Positions 1-9,620 of a DNA stretch of 25,000 bases are shown piece after piece. Every line of letters begins with the position of its first letter. The stretch's first letter is position 1. This DNA comes from Prorocentrum cordatum (Eukaryota; Sar; Dinophyceae; Prorocentrales; Prorocentraceae), in the NCBI GenBank assembly GCA_963575745.1, contig CAUYUJ010008557.1:1176010-1201009 (forward strand), given 5' to 3'. A program made the translations under genes and the position numbers. The notes under the pieces were generated by a model that was not told the DNA's origin, made no database searches, and saw nothing but the letters and a program-made list of their open reading frames with translations.

Positions 1-774
1 AACGGCCCCACGAGACCCCGAGGAGGTCTTCGGGAGTTCAAAACTCAGAGAGGAGTCACCCTAACAAGCGCCCTGACAGCAGCAAAGGTGACGAGGTGTG
101 TCGAGGAGTAGGAGGGCGGCGAGTGAAACCGCGTGTGTCTGATGTTTTCCGGGGAGGGGTGCAGCTGGACAGGGCTGAGAGCACGCCCACTTGCACATTA
201 CAGTGAGCGGTTTGAATAATGAGCACTTACTTTTCAAAAGGGGCTCGGTCGTTCCTTAGGCTTGCATGCCTTATTTATCGTTCTTTATGCGTCATGTATG
301 TTTTATTGTCCCTTATGTTTTGCTCCTTGGGGAAAAGGGGGCTTCGTTCCTTATGTATCCCTAATTATATGTTAACATGGCATCGTGGCCGTCCAGACCA
401 AAAGCAGAGCTGGCATTGCGGCGAGAGCCGGATTCCCGAAGAAAGTGCGAGGACCTCTCAGGCGAAACGGAACGGTTGCCGGACCGGGCGTCCCAGGGCT
501 CCCGGTTTTCCTTCATCTGACCAATCTGAGGAACATCTGTCGGGTTGACCCAAAATCGGCGTCACCCCAGCACACTTATACTATAGGTGGTTCGTCCCCC
601 CAGTGGCGACGCGCGCACCGAGGCATTTTATAGTATGTGCATCGTGGCGGGCGCTTTCTGGCCACACCGCTCGGTAAACGATATACTACAGGATGGATAT
701 ACTATATGTTCGGGTCGGACGCGCGCCTCCAAGGACGACATATAGTACAAGTATGTCTCTGTGCGTCCCACAAA
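1..774. other. Unassigned leading region
   Basis: No gene can be supported here. Between about 247 and 372 the motif TTCCTTATG and close variants recur irregularly (CGTTCCTTAGG, GTTCTTTATGC, GTCCCTTATG, CGTTCCTTATG), giving a weak degenerate repeat. Between about 577 and 750 TATAGTATA-like and TATACTATA-like words recur on both strands. The open frames are about 80-110 codons and show no recognisable domain. The phrase ACCCAAAATC at about 547 recurs near 1008, just outside the first foldback element. Confidence 0.4.
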
Positions 775-1002
775 AGAAGGTCCAGCGACAAGGGGGTGGT
801 GCAATAGATTTGGTGCAATAGATTTGTTGGGTTGCCATACATCTGGGGCGTGCAATACGTTTCGGGGCGCACATGTGTTGCTGTATTTTCGCGTACCATA
901 CATTACTTGCAATACACTGCGATGCAATTCTCAGGCGCAATACATTAGGAATACGCTTGCCCCAAATCTATTGCACCACCCTCTTTCAGCTGGACCCCTT
1001 CT
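775..1002. repeat. Foldback element with ~40-bp inverted ends
   Basis: Positions 775-813 and 962-1002 are inverted copies. Apart from a 2-bp gap they differ at about four positions, and they share the run GGTGGTGCAATAGATTTGG at the inner side and AGAAGG/TCCAGC at the outer side. The 148-bp interior is AT-richer and repeats GCAATAC several times. This layout fits a non-autonomous foldback or MITE-like element. No target duplication could be settled. The GTGCAAT word links it to the 14-bp minisatellite found further right. Confidence 0.7.
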
Positions 1003-1061
1003 GGGTCACCCAAAATCTAGTGGAACGCTATCAGGTTAAAAGCGACATCAGCAGAACATTT

Positions 1062-1170
1062 CGGAGCTCCGCGCGGACTTATCGAATCGGCGCGGGGTCT
1101 CCCTGGAGGCGCCTCCGCGCGCCAGGGAGGGTGGCCTAGCGCCAATCCAAGTATTCCGCGCGGAACTCCG
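1062..1170. repeat. Short GC-rich imperfect palindrome
   Basis: Arms 1062-1093 and 1139-1170 are inverted copies matching at about 24 of 32 positions, including the exact block TCCGCGCGGA. A second nested dyad lies inside, CCCTGG at about 1101 against CCAGGG at about 1122. The whole can fold into a 109-base hairpin. It lies 60 bases after the preceding foldback element. Confidence 0.65.
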
Positions 1171-1174
1171 AGTG

Positions 1175-1835
1175 TTGTTTTTGTTCTTCTTGTCAAGGTT
1201 GCGCCAGCGAGCCTTTCTGGGAGTTCTCGACAGTCCTGGCAGGGCACCGTCCTCCGAGAGAGAGCCCAAAAGTGCTCCAGCATGCCGTTCGCAAATGAAG
1301 CCCAACGCGTTCCACAGAGAGAACAGTCCCTTGCTCACGGCAAAACCACTTCGGTTCGGGCCCTTAATGGTTTGTGAGACGATGAGGTCCCAAGTGTTGC
1401 GACGCTCCCTTGGCGTGTATTCGGGAGGGAGTTTCAAGCGACCTCAGGATACTGGAGGCTGCCCCAGACGGCCCTAAAAAATGCGAGGTCCCCACAGCGT
1501 CTGACACTATTCGGCTGACGATGGTTCCAAGACGTGTAGCCAACCACAGTGGTCACCACAAAAGGTGCCAAGAGACATCCACAGGGCTCTCAAGACGCCC
1601 TCCAACTGCTCAGAAGAAGCCTCCAAGCATCCCCGAAGGTGCGTTCAAGAAGACCCCGAAGAAGATCACAACAGGCATCAGACGATCCCATAGGGCCCAA
1701 CAGACATCAACGAGCAGAACGAAAACCCGACGAGGCCCCAAGAAACGCCCAATTCGCCACCCAGAAATCACCCACATTCACCCCCCCAGAGGCCCCGGAC
1801 AGAACACAGCCGGCCCCCCCCCCCCCATGACGTTC
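1175..1835 (+). repeat. Degenerate CCAAGA-type array
   Basis: Words such as CCCCAGACGGCCC, CCAAGACGTG, GCCAAGAGACA, TCAAGACGCCC and CCTCCAAGCATCC recur at about 10-12-base intervals, as in the cleaner arrays near 10.4, 15.2 and 20.5 kb. An AT-richer stretch at about 1170-1205 (GTTGTTTTTGTTCTTC) resembles the islands inside those arrays. It is more diverged than the other three and I see no gene in it. It ends in a run of C near 1816-1826. Confidence 0.5.
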
Positions 1836-1871
1836 TAGGCAATCTAATCCGAACGAGCAGACCAAGTAGTG

Positions 1872-1971
1872 GTAGGAGGAGGGGGAGGAGGAGGAGGAGG
1901 AGGACGAGGAGGACGAGTAGGACGAGGAAGACGAGGAGGATAAGGACGAGGATGAGGACGAGGACAAGGAG
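1872..1971. repeat. GAG/GACGAG microsatellite
   Basis: Nearly pure purine (GGA)n and (GACGAG)n repeats. They produce the long serine-only and arginine-only open frames in this interval, which are not taken as genes. Confidence 0.9.
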
Positions 1972-1989
1972 TAAATTGACGCGGAGGAG

Positions 1990-2395
1990 GGGAGAGCTGC
2001 TTTCATCGGCGCGTTCTCGCTGTCCCCCCCACTATCCGTGGTCTCGCCGCTCTCGTGCCGCTTACCCCCTGTCCTCATCATTGCCCCCCCTATCTCTGCC
2101 CATCCATCTCTTGCCCACTTCGCCCCTCACCGCCGTCTCTATTGTTTGCTTGCGTTGCAGCTACTGTCTCCGTCCCCCTTCAAGATTATCCGTCCTCCGT
2201 CGCGTTGCTCCTTTGTTCTCCTCCACCTTCCCCTTCTCCATCGACTGACATCTAATATCGTGGATGTGCCTGTTTAGATTCGGGACCGCGCGCGAAGCGC
2301 TCGCGTAGTTGTGGTTACATGATATGTACATTTAGTACACCCGTGTTTCTTCTTTGTACATATGTCAGCAATCGTGAACCCCAGATCGTGTGTTT
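1990..2395. other. Unassigned spacer
   Basis: A pyrimidine-rich stretch (about 2000-2250) of CCCC and CTCC words is followed by an AT-richer segment with GTACATATG words. Several frames are open on both strands without recognisable domains. I see no feature to support beyond composition. Confidence 0.4.
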
Positions 2396-3420
2396 CTAGC
2401 AATACATGTTGTGCTATTTTTTGTTTGCCATCCATGCTGTGCAGTCTATGTTGTGCAGTCGTTGTTGTGCCGCATGTTGTGCAATTGATTCTAATAAACG
2501 AGTGAATACATCCCACGCTCTTGCAAACATCCCACCCACCCACCCGCAACCAGATTTGCGCAACCCATGCGGTGGCGATTGCGATACATGCTTGGCGTAG
2601 GTTGGCCCATCTCTGCGGCCGCGTCAACCCAAGCACGCGCTCGCGCAGCGGCCAGCTAGTTTGGCGCGACCGTCGCGGACGCGATGGCGCTGACAGTTCG
2701 GCACATCCCAGCGGGCACATCAGTGCGAGTCGTCGACTTGGGCGGGCGCGGTATCATGGCAACGTCGACAATGGTAGACACGATGATGATAGTAACGATT
2801 TTGGTGACGATGCTGAATGCGACGACGGGGCAGCTTGTGACGGCGACGATGCTGATCACGCCGGCGACGATGACGGCGCCTTCGCGTAGGTGATGCATAT
2901 TTTGAAAGGACTTCGAAATGGGCGCGCGGCAGACGCGCGAGACTGGCCCGCATGGTATTACTTGACGCGGATCGTGCCACCCCAGCACGCGCGCAAGGGC
3001 GTTCGAACGATTTCGACATGCGCGCGCGAAGCCCGTTTGGTAACATGTTCTCAAACATGTGAAAAGCCACGGTGTTCTTCAAAGATCGCAAGAACGCGGG
3101 CGAAAGTTTTAGGGAACTCCGTGTTGCGAAACCTGTTTTTATGGTTTATTTGGCACTCGATGTTGCAACCCGTACGACACCGAAGATTCATGACGGATCC
3201 CTGCATGTGCGCGCGACGACGCGCGCGCGTGTTATCCGTCATTCATTTGCAGTGGATTTTTGAAAACGTATAAAACGAATAAGCGCGCATAGTTTTTTGC
3301 ATGGGATGCCGGGGGGGGGGCGATGTCAGCCTGGTTGGGATGGTACGAGTTCGTGTTCAGGATGGACGATGGGGCATACTCTCATGTAGAATCGGGGATC
3401 GGTAATCCTGCGGGGGGGGG
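2396..3420 (+). repeat. Long tandem repeat unit, copy A
   Basis: First of about five head-to-tail copies of a long repeat. Order of blocks: a GTTGTGCAAT-like minisatellite head (about 2405-2490); CATCCCACCCACCCACCCGCA (about 2528); a block shared with C and D with CTGCGGCC, GGCCAGCTAGTT and ATGGCGCTGAC (about 2612-2895); a GC hairpin (2922-2940); CGACATGCGCGCGCGAAGCC; a second hairpin (3209-3229); a G run; and the tail block GGATGGACG (3332-3378). Open frames on both strands across 2520-3050 are conserved in copies C and D but match no family I recognise. Confidence 0.8.
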
Positions 3421-3506
3421 TCGTGTTTGTCCTTCGTTTAGAAAACAAAACCGATGTGTAACAATATTTCTTGGTGCATTATATATGCTGTGGTGTGTGT
3501 GATCCA

Positions 3507-3773
3507 CTCGACGTTGTTCAACCTACGTCGTGCAACTTGGCTTGTGCAATACACGTTGTATAATATATGTGCAAACCATGTGGTGCAACATGCGTGGTGC
3601 CATCCATGCTGTGCAATGTCGATGTCTTGCGACCTACGTTGTGCAATATATATATATATGTATGTATATATTGTGCAATTTGCGTTGTGCAATTGACGTT
3701 GTGCAATCTAGGCGGTGGAAATTACGTGGTGCAACATATGTGGTGCAATCTACGTGGTGCAATTAAATTTGAC
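3507..3773 (+). repeat. 14-bp minisatellite (GTGGTGCAATCTAC-like)
   Basis: Consecutive 14-base units such as GTTGTGCAATTTGC, GTTGTGCAATTGAC, GTTGTGCAATCTAG, GTGGTGCAACATAT and GTGGTGCAATCTAC can be read in register from about 3675 to 3773. More degenerate units lie before them and are interrupted by a short TA tract at about 3647-3671. Shorter runs of the same word head copies A, C and E. The unit length is not a multiple of three, so the cysteine-rich open frames over it are not expected to be real. Confidence 0.85.
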
Positions 3774-3889
3774 CGTCTTGAAGCTGTCCTCTCCACTGCT
3801 CGTGCAAACATCCCACCCTCCCACCCGCAACTTGGTCGCAAGACCTCTTCAAACAAGACCGTGACGGTAGGTACCACATGGCACTTGGC

Positions 3890-4570
3890 CACGACACCGA
3901 CGCCGACGACGACAGCGACATCGACGACGACGGCGCCGCCGACACCTACTGCGACGACACCGACGACGTCTCCAATGTTTTCGACGACAACGACGACGAC
4001 GACACCGACGACGACGACAACGACGCCGACGACGACGACGAAGACGACGACGACGTCGCCAACGGAGACGACGACGAGGGAGGAGAAAAAACGACGACGG
4101 CGACAACGACGACAACGACGATGGCGGAGGGAAGACGGCGACGACGCCAACGACGAAAAAGGAGGAAGGACGGCGACGCCGACGACGACAACGACGAGGG
4201 AGGAGGGAAGACGACGACGACGACAACGACGACGAAGACGACGACGACGGCGACGAAATAGGAGGGACGACGACGGGACGCCGACGACGGACGACGACGT
4301 CGAGGGAGGAGGATAACGACTAGGGAGGAGTGAAGACCAAGACGACGACGACGACGACGACGGCGACGAAATAGGAGGGACAACGACGAGACGCCGACGA
4401 AGACAACGAGGGAAGAAGGACGACCACGGCGACAACGACGACGGAAGCGACGACGACGCCAAGACGACGACGACGACGACGAGGAAAGTCAGAAGACGAC
4501 GACGGCGACGGTGACGACGACAACGACGAGGGAGGAGGGAGGACGACGACGCGACGACGACGACGCAAGA
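3890..4570. repeat. Large imperfect (GAC)n/(GACGAC)n expansion
   Basis: About 680 bases made almost wholly of GAC, GACGAC, AACGAC and GAGGGAGGA words. It yields long frames on both strands rich in Thr, Asp/Arg, or Val/Ser/Arg; the longest (minus strand, 3722-4810) is an open reading through the triplets with no domain. It sits inside repeat copy B at the place where other copies have a short GATGACGACG-rich core, so it is best explained as triplet expansion. Confidence 0.9.
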
Positions 4571-5257
4571 GCGCGCGCGCACACTTTTGTTGAAAACCCG
4601 TGTTGCGAAACCTTGTGTTTTTGTAGGTTTTTTTGGACGCGCGATTTCGAAATCCTTCCGAAACCGAAGGTTTTTGAAGGATTTCGGCATACGCCCGCGA
4701 CGACGCGCTGCACTTCGTCCCATTTTTGCAGAGGAATCTCGCGACGGCACACGCGCAAGGGCGTTCGACAGATTTCGACATGTGCGCGCGCGAAGCCCGT
4801 TTGGTCGCATTTTGTGAAAATCTTGAAAACCATGGTTTTCTTAAGATTTCGCAAGAACTCGCGCGTAAGCGTTTTTTAGCAAATCAGTGTTGCGAAACCA
4901 TGTGTTTTTGTATGTTTTTTGGAAATTCAATTTTGAAATCTCTCCGGAACCGAAGGTTTTTGAAGGATTTCGGCATGCGCGCGCGACGACGCGCGCGTGT
5001 GCACTTCGTCCTATTTGCTGCAAGGGATTTGTAAAACAAAGTGCGATGTTAGAACAAACAATGTAACCGTATAGTGTGTTCTACAAGGGACCCTCAGGGG
5101 GGGGAAACCGGCTTGCCTGGGATGGTATGATTTCATTTTTAGGATGGACGAGTGTGCAGAATATCGGCCCACCGGGAAATCGGTTTCGGTTTCGTGTTCG
5201 TGTCGTGCGTGCGGGCGAGGCGAAGCTGCGTGCGCGGGCGAGAGGAATTCATTGTGC

Positions 5258-5445
5258 TGTCGCTAGTGGTTCGCCAACAAAAATGTTTCCCCCGCCGGCG
5301 CGTGTGGCCCGCATTGTCCCGTCGGTCGCCCGCCGTTGTCCTGTCTGTCGCTAGTGGTTCGCCAACATAAATGTTTCCCCCGCCGGCGCGTGTCAAGCGG
5401 TGGCCCGCATTGTCCCGTCGGTCGCCCGCCGTTGTCCTGTCGCGA
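5258..5445 (+). repeat. Two-copy ~90-bp tandem repeat
   Basis: The block CGCTAGTGGTTCGCCAACA...ATGTTTCCCCCGCCGGCGCGTG...CCCGCATTGTCCCGTCGG begins at 5261 and again at 5349 (88 bases apart). The second copy has an extra eight bases (TCAAGCGG) before TGGCCC. A third partial copy (CCCGCATTGTCCCGTCGGTGG) occurs at about 5753-5775, inside the following 12-bp array. Confidence 0.85.
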
Positions 5446-5446
5446 G

Positions 5447-5972
5447 ATCGATAGTGCGACCGATAGTGAGATCGATCGTGAAATTGATGGTGACACCGAA
5501 AGTGAGATCGATAGTGAGACCGAATGTGAGACCGAATGTTAAATCGATAGTGAGACCGATCGTGAGATCGATAGTGAGATCGATCGTGAAATTGATAGTG
5601 GCACCGAACGTGAGATCGATTGTGGGATCGAACGTGATATCGATAGTGGGATCGATCGTGGGATCGGTTGTGAGACCGATTGTGAGATCGATAGTTAGAT
5701 CGATTTTAAGAGCGATAGTGCGACCGATTATGAGATCGATTGAAAGATGGAGCCCGCATTGTCCCGTCGGTGGCCCGTCGGTGTCCTGTCGTGAGATCGA
5801 TCGTAATATCGATCGTGGGATCGATAGTGACATCGATCGTGAGATCGATAGTGAGACCGAATGTGAGATCGATTGTGACATCGATTGTGATATCGATTGA
5901 GATCGATCGTGGGAGTGAATGTGAGATCGATAGTGATGGTGAGACGGATAGTGGAATCGATCGTGAAATCAT
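5447..5972 (+). repeat. 12-bp satellite (ATCGATAGTGAG-like)
   Basis: About 40 imperfect 12-base units alternating ATCGAT, ACCGAT, GATCGATCG and GTGAG. Because twelve is a multiple of three and the unit has no stop in several frames, both strands stay open and read as four-residue repeats (RSIV and REID on the plus strand, IDLT on the minus strand). This explains open frames of about 165 codons. No start context, domain or partner supports a protein. Confidence 0.92.
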
Positions 5973-5977
5973 CATTG

Positions 5978-6115
5978 TCCCGCCGGTTGCCCAGGATGGT
6001 TGCCCATCATGGTTGTTCATCACGGTTGCTCATCATGTTCCCGCAGGTTGCCCATCATGGTTGCTCATCATGGCTGCTCATCATGGGACACCATCATGCT
6101 TGCTCATCATGGGGC
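5978..6115 (+). repeat. ~15-bp repeat (GGTTGCCCATCAT-like)
   Basis: Units reading GGTTGCCCATCAT, GGTTGTTCATCAC, GGTTGCTCATCAT and GGCTGCTCATCAT follow one another over about 130 bases. They directly follow the 12-bp satellite, so the block from about 5258 to 6115 is a mosaic of three unrelated tandem families between long-unit copies B and C. Confidence 0.85.
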
Positions 6116-6339
6116 ACCTCCTCTTGCTTCTCCTCCTCGCATCCTTGGTTTTTAAACTCTAACCTAATTCTTTAGATCTTTAGTTCGGATCAAGGGCTCA
6201 GGCCATGCGACGCAAGTCGGTCAGCCCGTCGCCTTTTAGCTCGTCATGAGCCACCCTCCTCCCACCCCACCCCACAACGCTCTTATCACCCGCAGGGTGG
6301 TCGTATAGGTATATGAAATTATATTATCCCAGGCGGAAC
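6116..6339. other. Unassigned spacer
   Basis: Mixed-composition DNA with no repeat, hairpin or gene that I can support. It ends at the G run (about 6350) that marks the head of repeat copy C. Confidence 0.4.
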
Positions 6340-6761
6340 CGTTAAGTCCGGGGTGGGGGGGTAGAATCTATTTTCTTTCTAGAAAGGGGAGTTTACGCGG
6401 TACAGTCAGCGTGGTGCAATCTATGCGATGCAATCTATGTGATGCAATCTTCGTTGTGCAATCTAGGCTGCGACGGGGCAGTGACGGGGCGGCGACGAGG
6501 CGGCGACGGGGCTGCGCCAGAGCAACATATCCGCCAAACCGGCACGCGGGCCCAGTTTAATAAACCAAATGTTAGCCAGCATGGACCCCAAACGTTGATT
6601 TTGTAGCACCCATGTTGCGCAATGTATGTTGCGCAATATTTGTTGGGCAAATTTATCAACACCACTGCTCGCGCAATCTTCCCACCCACCCACCCGCAAC
6701 CTTGCTTGCAAAACCCACGCGACGGCGATTGCGATGAGCGTTTGGCGCTGGCTGGTGAGTA

Positions 6762-7194
6762 ACCCGGAGAAGCAATTAAGAACCGCTCCCCCCCCCTCTC
6801 CGGCGAAAGTATAACGCTCCAGCACCCTGGAAGCGTTACTTTGGCACCTCACAACCTGCTTTGAACGAGGACGAGCCTGCCCGCCGAAACAAGAAAACCG
6901 CCACACTGGAGTTCCAGTTGCCAGCGCAGGCCGCTTCGAATCATACACGTCGCCATCGTCGTCATCAGCGTTACCGTCGCAGCGGCAGTAGCACGAGTCA
7001 GGAGGGGAATCGGAATACTGAGGAATCCTACAGGTTTCCATTGAGATACCTCCCGAGCTAAGGCTCGGGAATTATTTATGTTCCTTTATTTTGCGCGGTG
7101 CTAAGATATCGTGCCGCGAAAACCGCAGGAGTTATGTGATTACAGTGCGGCGCTAACGATATACCCGGGGGGGTTCTTAATTGCTTATTGCGGT
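6762..7194. mobile_element. 433-bp TA-flanked MITE-like insertion
   Basis: The ends are 23-bp inverted repeats (6762-6784 and 7172-7194) matching at 19 of 23 positions with the exact core AAGCAATTAAGAACC, and they begin ACC and end GGT. A TA dinucleotide lies on each side (6760-6761, 7195-7196). Removing the element and one TA restores a 20-base stretch that aligns without gaps to the empty site in copy D (about 8510-8530) and copy A. TA duplications are typical of Tc1/mariner elements; no transposase is present, so it would be non-autonomous. Interior hairpins lie at 6812-6838 and about 7049-7070. The 192-codon minus frame over it shows no domain. Confidence 0.85.
6812..6838. repeat. Hairpin inside the MITE-like element
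   Basis: TAACGCTCCAG pairs with CTGGAAGCGTTA around a short CACC loop, with one unpaired base. It is one of several stem-loops in the element; another (TCCCGAG/CTCGGGA) is near 7050-7070. Confidence 0.7.
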
Positions 7195-8320
7195 TATCTG
7201 CGGCCGCGCTAGCTCGCGCATGCTCGCGCGCGCGCGGCGGCCAGCTGGTTCGGCGCGACCGACGCGGTCGCGATGGCGCTCACCGCTTTGGACTTCCCAG
7301 CTGCCATTTCCGTGCGAGTCGGCGACTTGGGCGGGCAATTCATCATGGCAGCGTCGACGCTGGTAGACACGATGGTGATAGTAGCGATGTTGGCGACGAT
7401 GCCGACAGCGACGACAGCAAGGCCAGTGACGGCGCCGACGGCGATGACGGCGTCTGCGCGTCGGTGATGATAAGTTGCAAGGAGTTCGACATGCGCGCGC
7501 GGCCGATGCGCGCGAGAGGCCCGCACGGTATTATTTGGCATGGATCGTGCTCCCCCCCGGCGCGCGCACGGGCGTTCGAATTTGCGGCGCGGAGGGCCCC
7601 TTGTGACAGAATCGAAGAAACATTTTGACACACTAGCATGATTCCCCCACGGTCTCGCGAGGGCGCGAGCGCAGGTTATTTCGAACACTGATGATGCATA
7701 AACGTGTGTTGTGTGTATGTTGTCGGGACGCTCGTTTTGAAAGCATTGCGAATCCTACCGGTTTTGTGTTGTGTACGGGTGGCGGCATGTGCCCAGGACG
7801 CCGCGCGCGTGCAGTTCGTTTCATTACTTGCCAGAGGGTTCTTGCGACAGCGCGTGCGCATGGGCGTTCGAACGATTGCGACATGCGCGCGCGAGAGGCC
7901 CGTTTGGTAGCATGTCATGAGGATGCTGCACCAACCCTTGTTTTTTGTTTTCAAAAAATGAATATAAAAAGAATATGCAAGAGCGCGAGCGCATGTTTCC
8001 TTTTGTTTGACAATTGGTGTTGCTACGCCGTGTGTGTACATGGTTCCAGGACACTCGATTCTGCAATCTCTGCGAAACTTCAGGTTGTTGACGGATGTGG
8101 GCATGGGCGCGCGACCACGCGCGCGTGTGCATTTCGTCCCACACTTTTCCAAGGGATTCGAGAACATGTATGGTTCTTGGTAAACGACTGCGCGCGTAGT
8201 ATATGTCAAGAAGGATGAAAAGGGGGGACGGTGCCGGCCTGTCTGGGATGGCCGTTACAGTTTTAGGGTGGACGGTGGGCCAGGATTGCCTACAAATTGC
8301 AATGCGAAAGGGGGGGGTAA

Positions 8321-9620
8321 TTCTGGGGGTCGTTTTTTTTTTGCCTTATCAACAGATAGCCAAACGACTCGATGCTATCTACGTGGTGCAAGTCGCCATG
8401 GCTCGCAGTGGGTTGTCAAGCCTACTGCTGGCGCAGTCATCCCACCCACCCACACGCAACTTGGTTTGCAACGCCTATGCGACGGCGCTTGCGATGAGTG
8501 ATTAGCGTTGGTTGGCGCGTCTCTGCGGCCTCGCTATTTCGCGCATGCTCGCTCGCGCGGCGGCCAGCTAGTTCGGCGCGACCGATTCGGCCGCGGTGGC
8601 GCTGATTGCTGGGCATTTCCAAGCAGGCATTTCAGTGCGTGTCGGCGATTTGGGCTGGCGCGGTATCATGGCGACGCCGACAACGGTAGACGTGATGATG
8701 AGAGTAGCGGTCTTGGTGGCGATGGTGGCGGTGACGACGGCAAGGCCAATGACGCCGCCGATGTCGCTCACGCTCCCGATGACGATGACCATGCCCTCGC
8801 GTCGGTGATCAAGGCGTTGGAAGGATTCCATGCGCGCGGCCGACGCGCGCGAATGGCCCGCGTGTTGTTTTGACAAATCGTGTTTTCCCAGCGCGCGCGC
8901 GCATGGGCGTTCAGATGAGTTCGACATGCTGCGCGAGAGACATGTTCGGTATAATGTGATGATACATTTGGAAAACAACTCATGGGAATTTGAAGAATTT
9001 GCAACATCGCGTGCCATGTTTTGCCAGTTGATGTTCGACACCCACGAAGGTGGTGTTTCTTATGTGTTTTCGGGGCACTGGTTTTTGCACTTTTTTACGG
9101 TGCCTGAAGTTTGTGTTGAGGATTTCGGCATGCCTTCGAGACGACACGCGCGCGCTCGTGCACATGTTTTGTTTTGGGATGAAGGGATTCTTGCGACACC
9201 ACAAGGACGTTCGACCGGTTTCGACATGCACGCGCGGGAAGCCCGGTCGGCAACATTGTATGGACATCTTTTGTGGAACCTCCACGAACGCGAGCGCAAT
9301 GTTGTTTGACAGCATTTGTTGCCAAGCCATGTGTTCTTTATCTGTTTTCGCGACGCTCGATTTTGGAACCCCTACCAAACCCACGGTTGTTCAAGGATTT
9401 CAGCATGGGCGCGCGACGACGCGCGCGTGTGCACTTCGTTTCGCCTGTTGCACGGGATTCTTGCAACATGGTTATTTTGCGATCAGCGAGGGCGCGCACA
9501 TAATATTTGTTGCAGAAGATGCGGGCGGAACCGTTACCAGTGGGGCTGGGATGGTATGGGTTCGTCTTTAGGATGGACGGTGGGGCAGAAACGTATGCAA
9601 ATTACAATGCGAAACAAGGG
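8321..9620 (+). repeat. Long tandem repeat unit, copy D
   Basis: The least altered copy, about 1.3 kb. Head: G run and TCGTTTTTTTT, then GTGGTGCAAG. Middle: CATCCCACCCACCCACACGC, GCTTGCGATGAGTG, CTCTGCGGCC, CGGCCAGCTAGTTCGG and the GTCGGCGATTTGGGC block. Then GC hairpin 8832-8851, the CGCGACGCTCGATTTTGGAA sub-module, hairpin 9409-9427 and the tail GGATGGACGGTGGGGCAGAA (9571-9590). Both strands are open through 8508-9041 as in copies A and C. It supplies the empty site for the insertion in copy C. Confidence 0.8.

Larger units (their letters stand above)
3421..5180 (+). repeat. Long tandem repeat unit, copy B (expanded)
   Basis: Same order as copy A: minisatellite head, CATCCCACCCTCCCACCCGC at about 3810, then the sub-module with GTGTTGCGAAACC, CCGAAGGTTTTTGAAGGATTTC, a GC hairpin (4977-4998) and the GGATGGACG tail (5112-5160). 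It differs by carrying a large GAC-triplet block where copies A, C and D have an ordinary GATGACGACG-rich core. The CCGAAGGTTTTTGAAGGATTTC sub-module occurs twice (about 4660 and 4950), so the unit itself contains a partial internal duplication. Confidence 0.75.
6340..8320 (+). repeat. Long tandem repeat unit, copy C
   Basis: The head carries a G run, TTTCTAGAAAG and GATGCAATCTATGT units (6410-6470). Then come CCCACCCACCCACCCGCAAC (about 6680), the GATTGCGATGAG block, the CTGCGGCCGCG-to-GGTGATGA block shared with A and D (7198-7470), GC hairpins at 7493-7514 and 8107-8126, and the tail block (8236-8285). A 433-bp insertion splits it at 6762-7194; without it the copy is about 1.55 kb. The G/C-rich block at 6475-6560 recurs at the start of copy E. 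Confidence 0.8.

Noticed and set aside
3722-4810. 362-codon minus-strand frame, Val/Ser/Arg rich
   Set aside because: It is a reading of the GAC triplet expansion; several other frames there are equally open.
5400-5900. 166-codon frame with RSIV four-residue repeats
   Set aside because: Direct product of a 12-bp satellite without stops; both strands are open in several frames.
5447-5972. CRISPR-like array
   Set aside because: The units are contiguous 12-mers with no unique spacers, and there are no cas genes; the genome looks eukaryotic.
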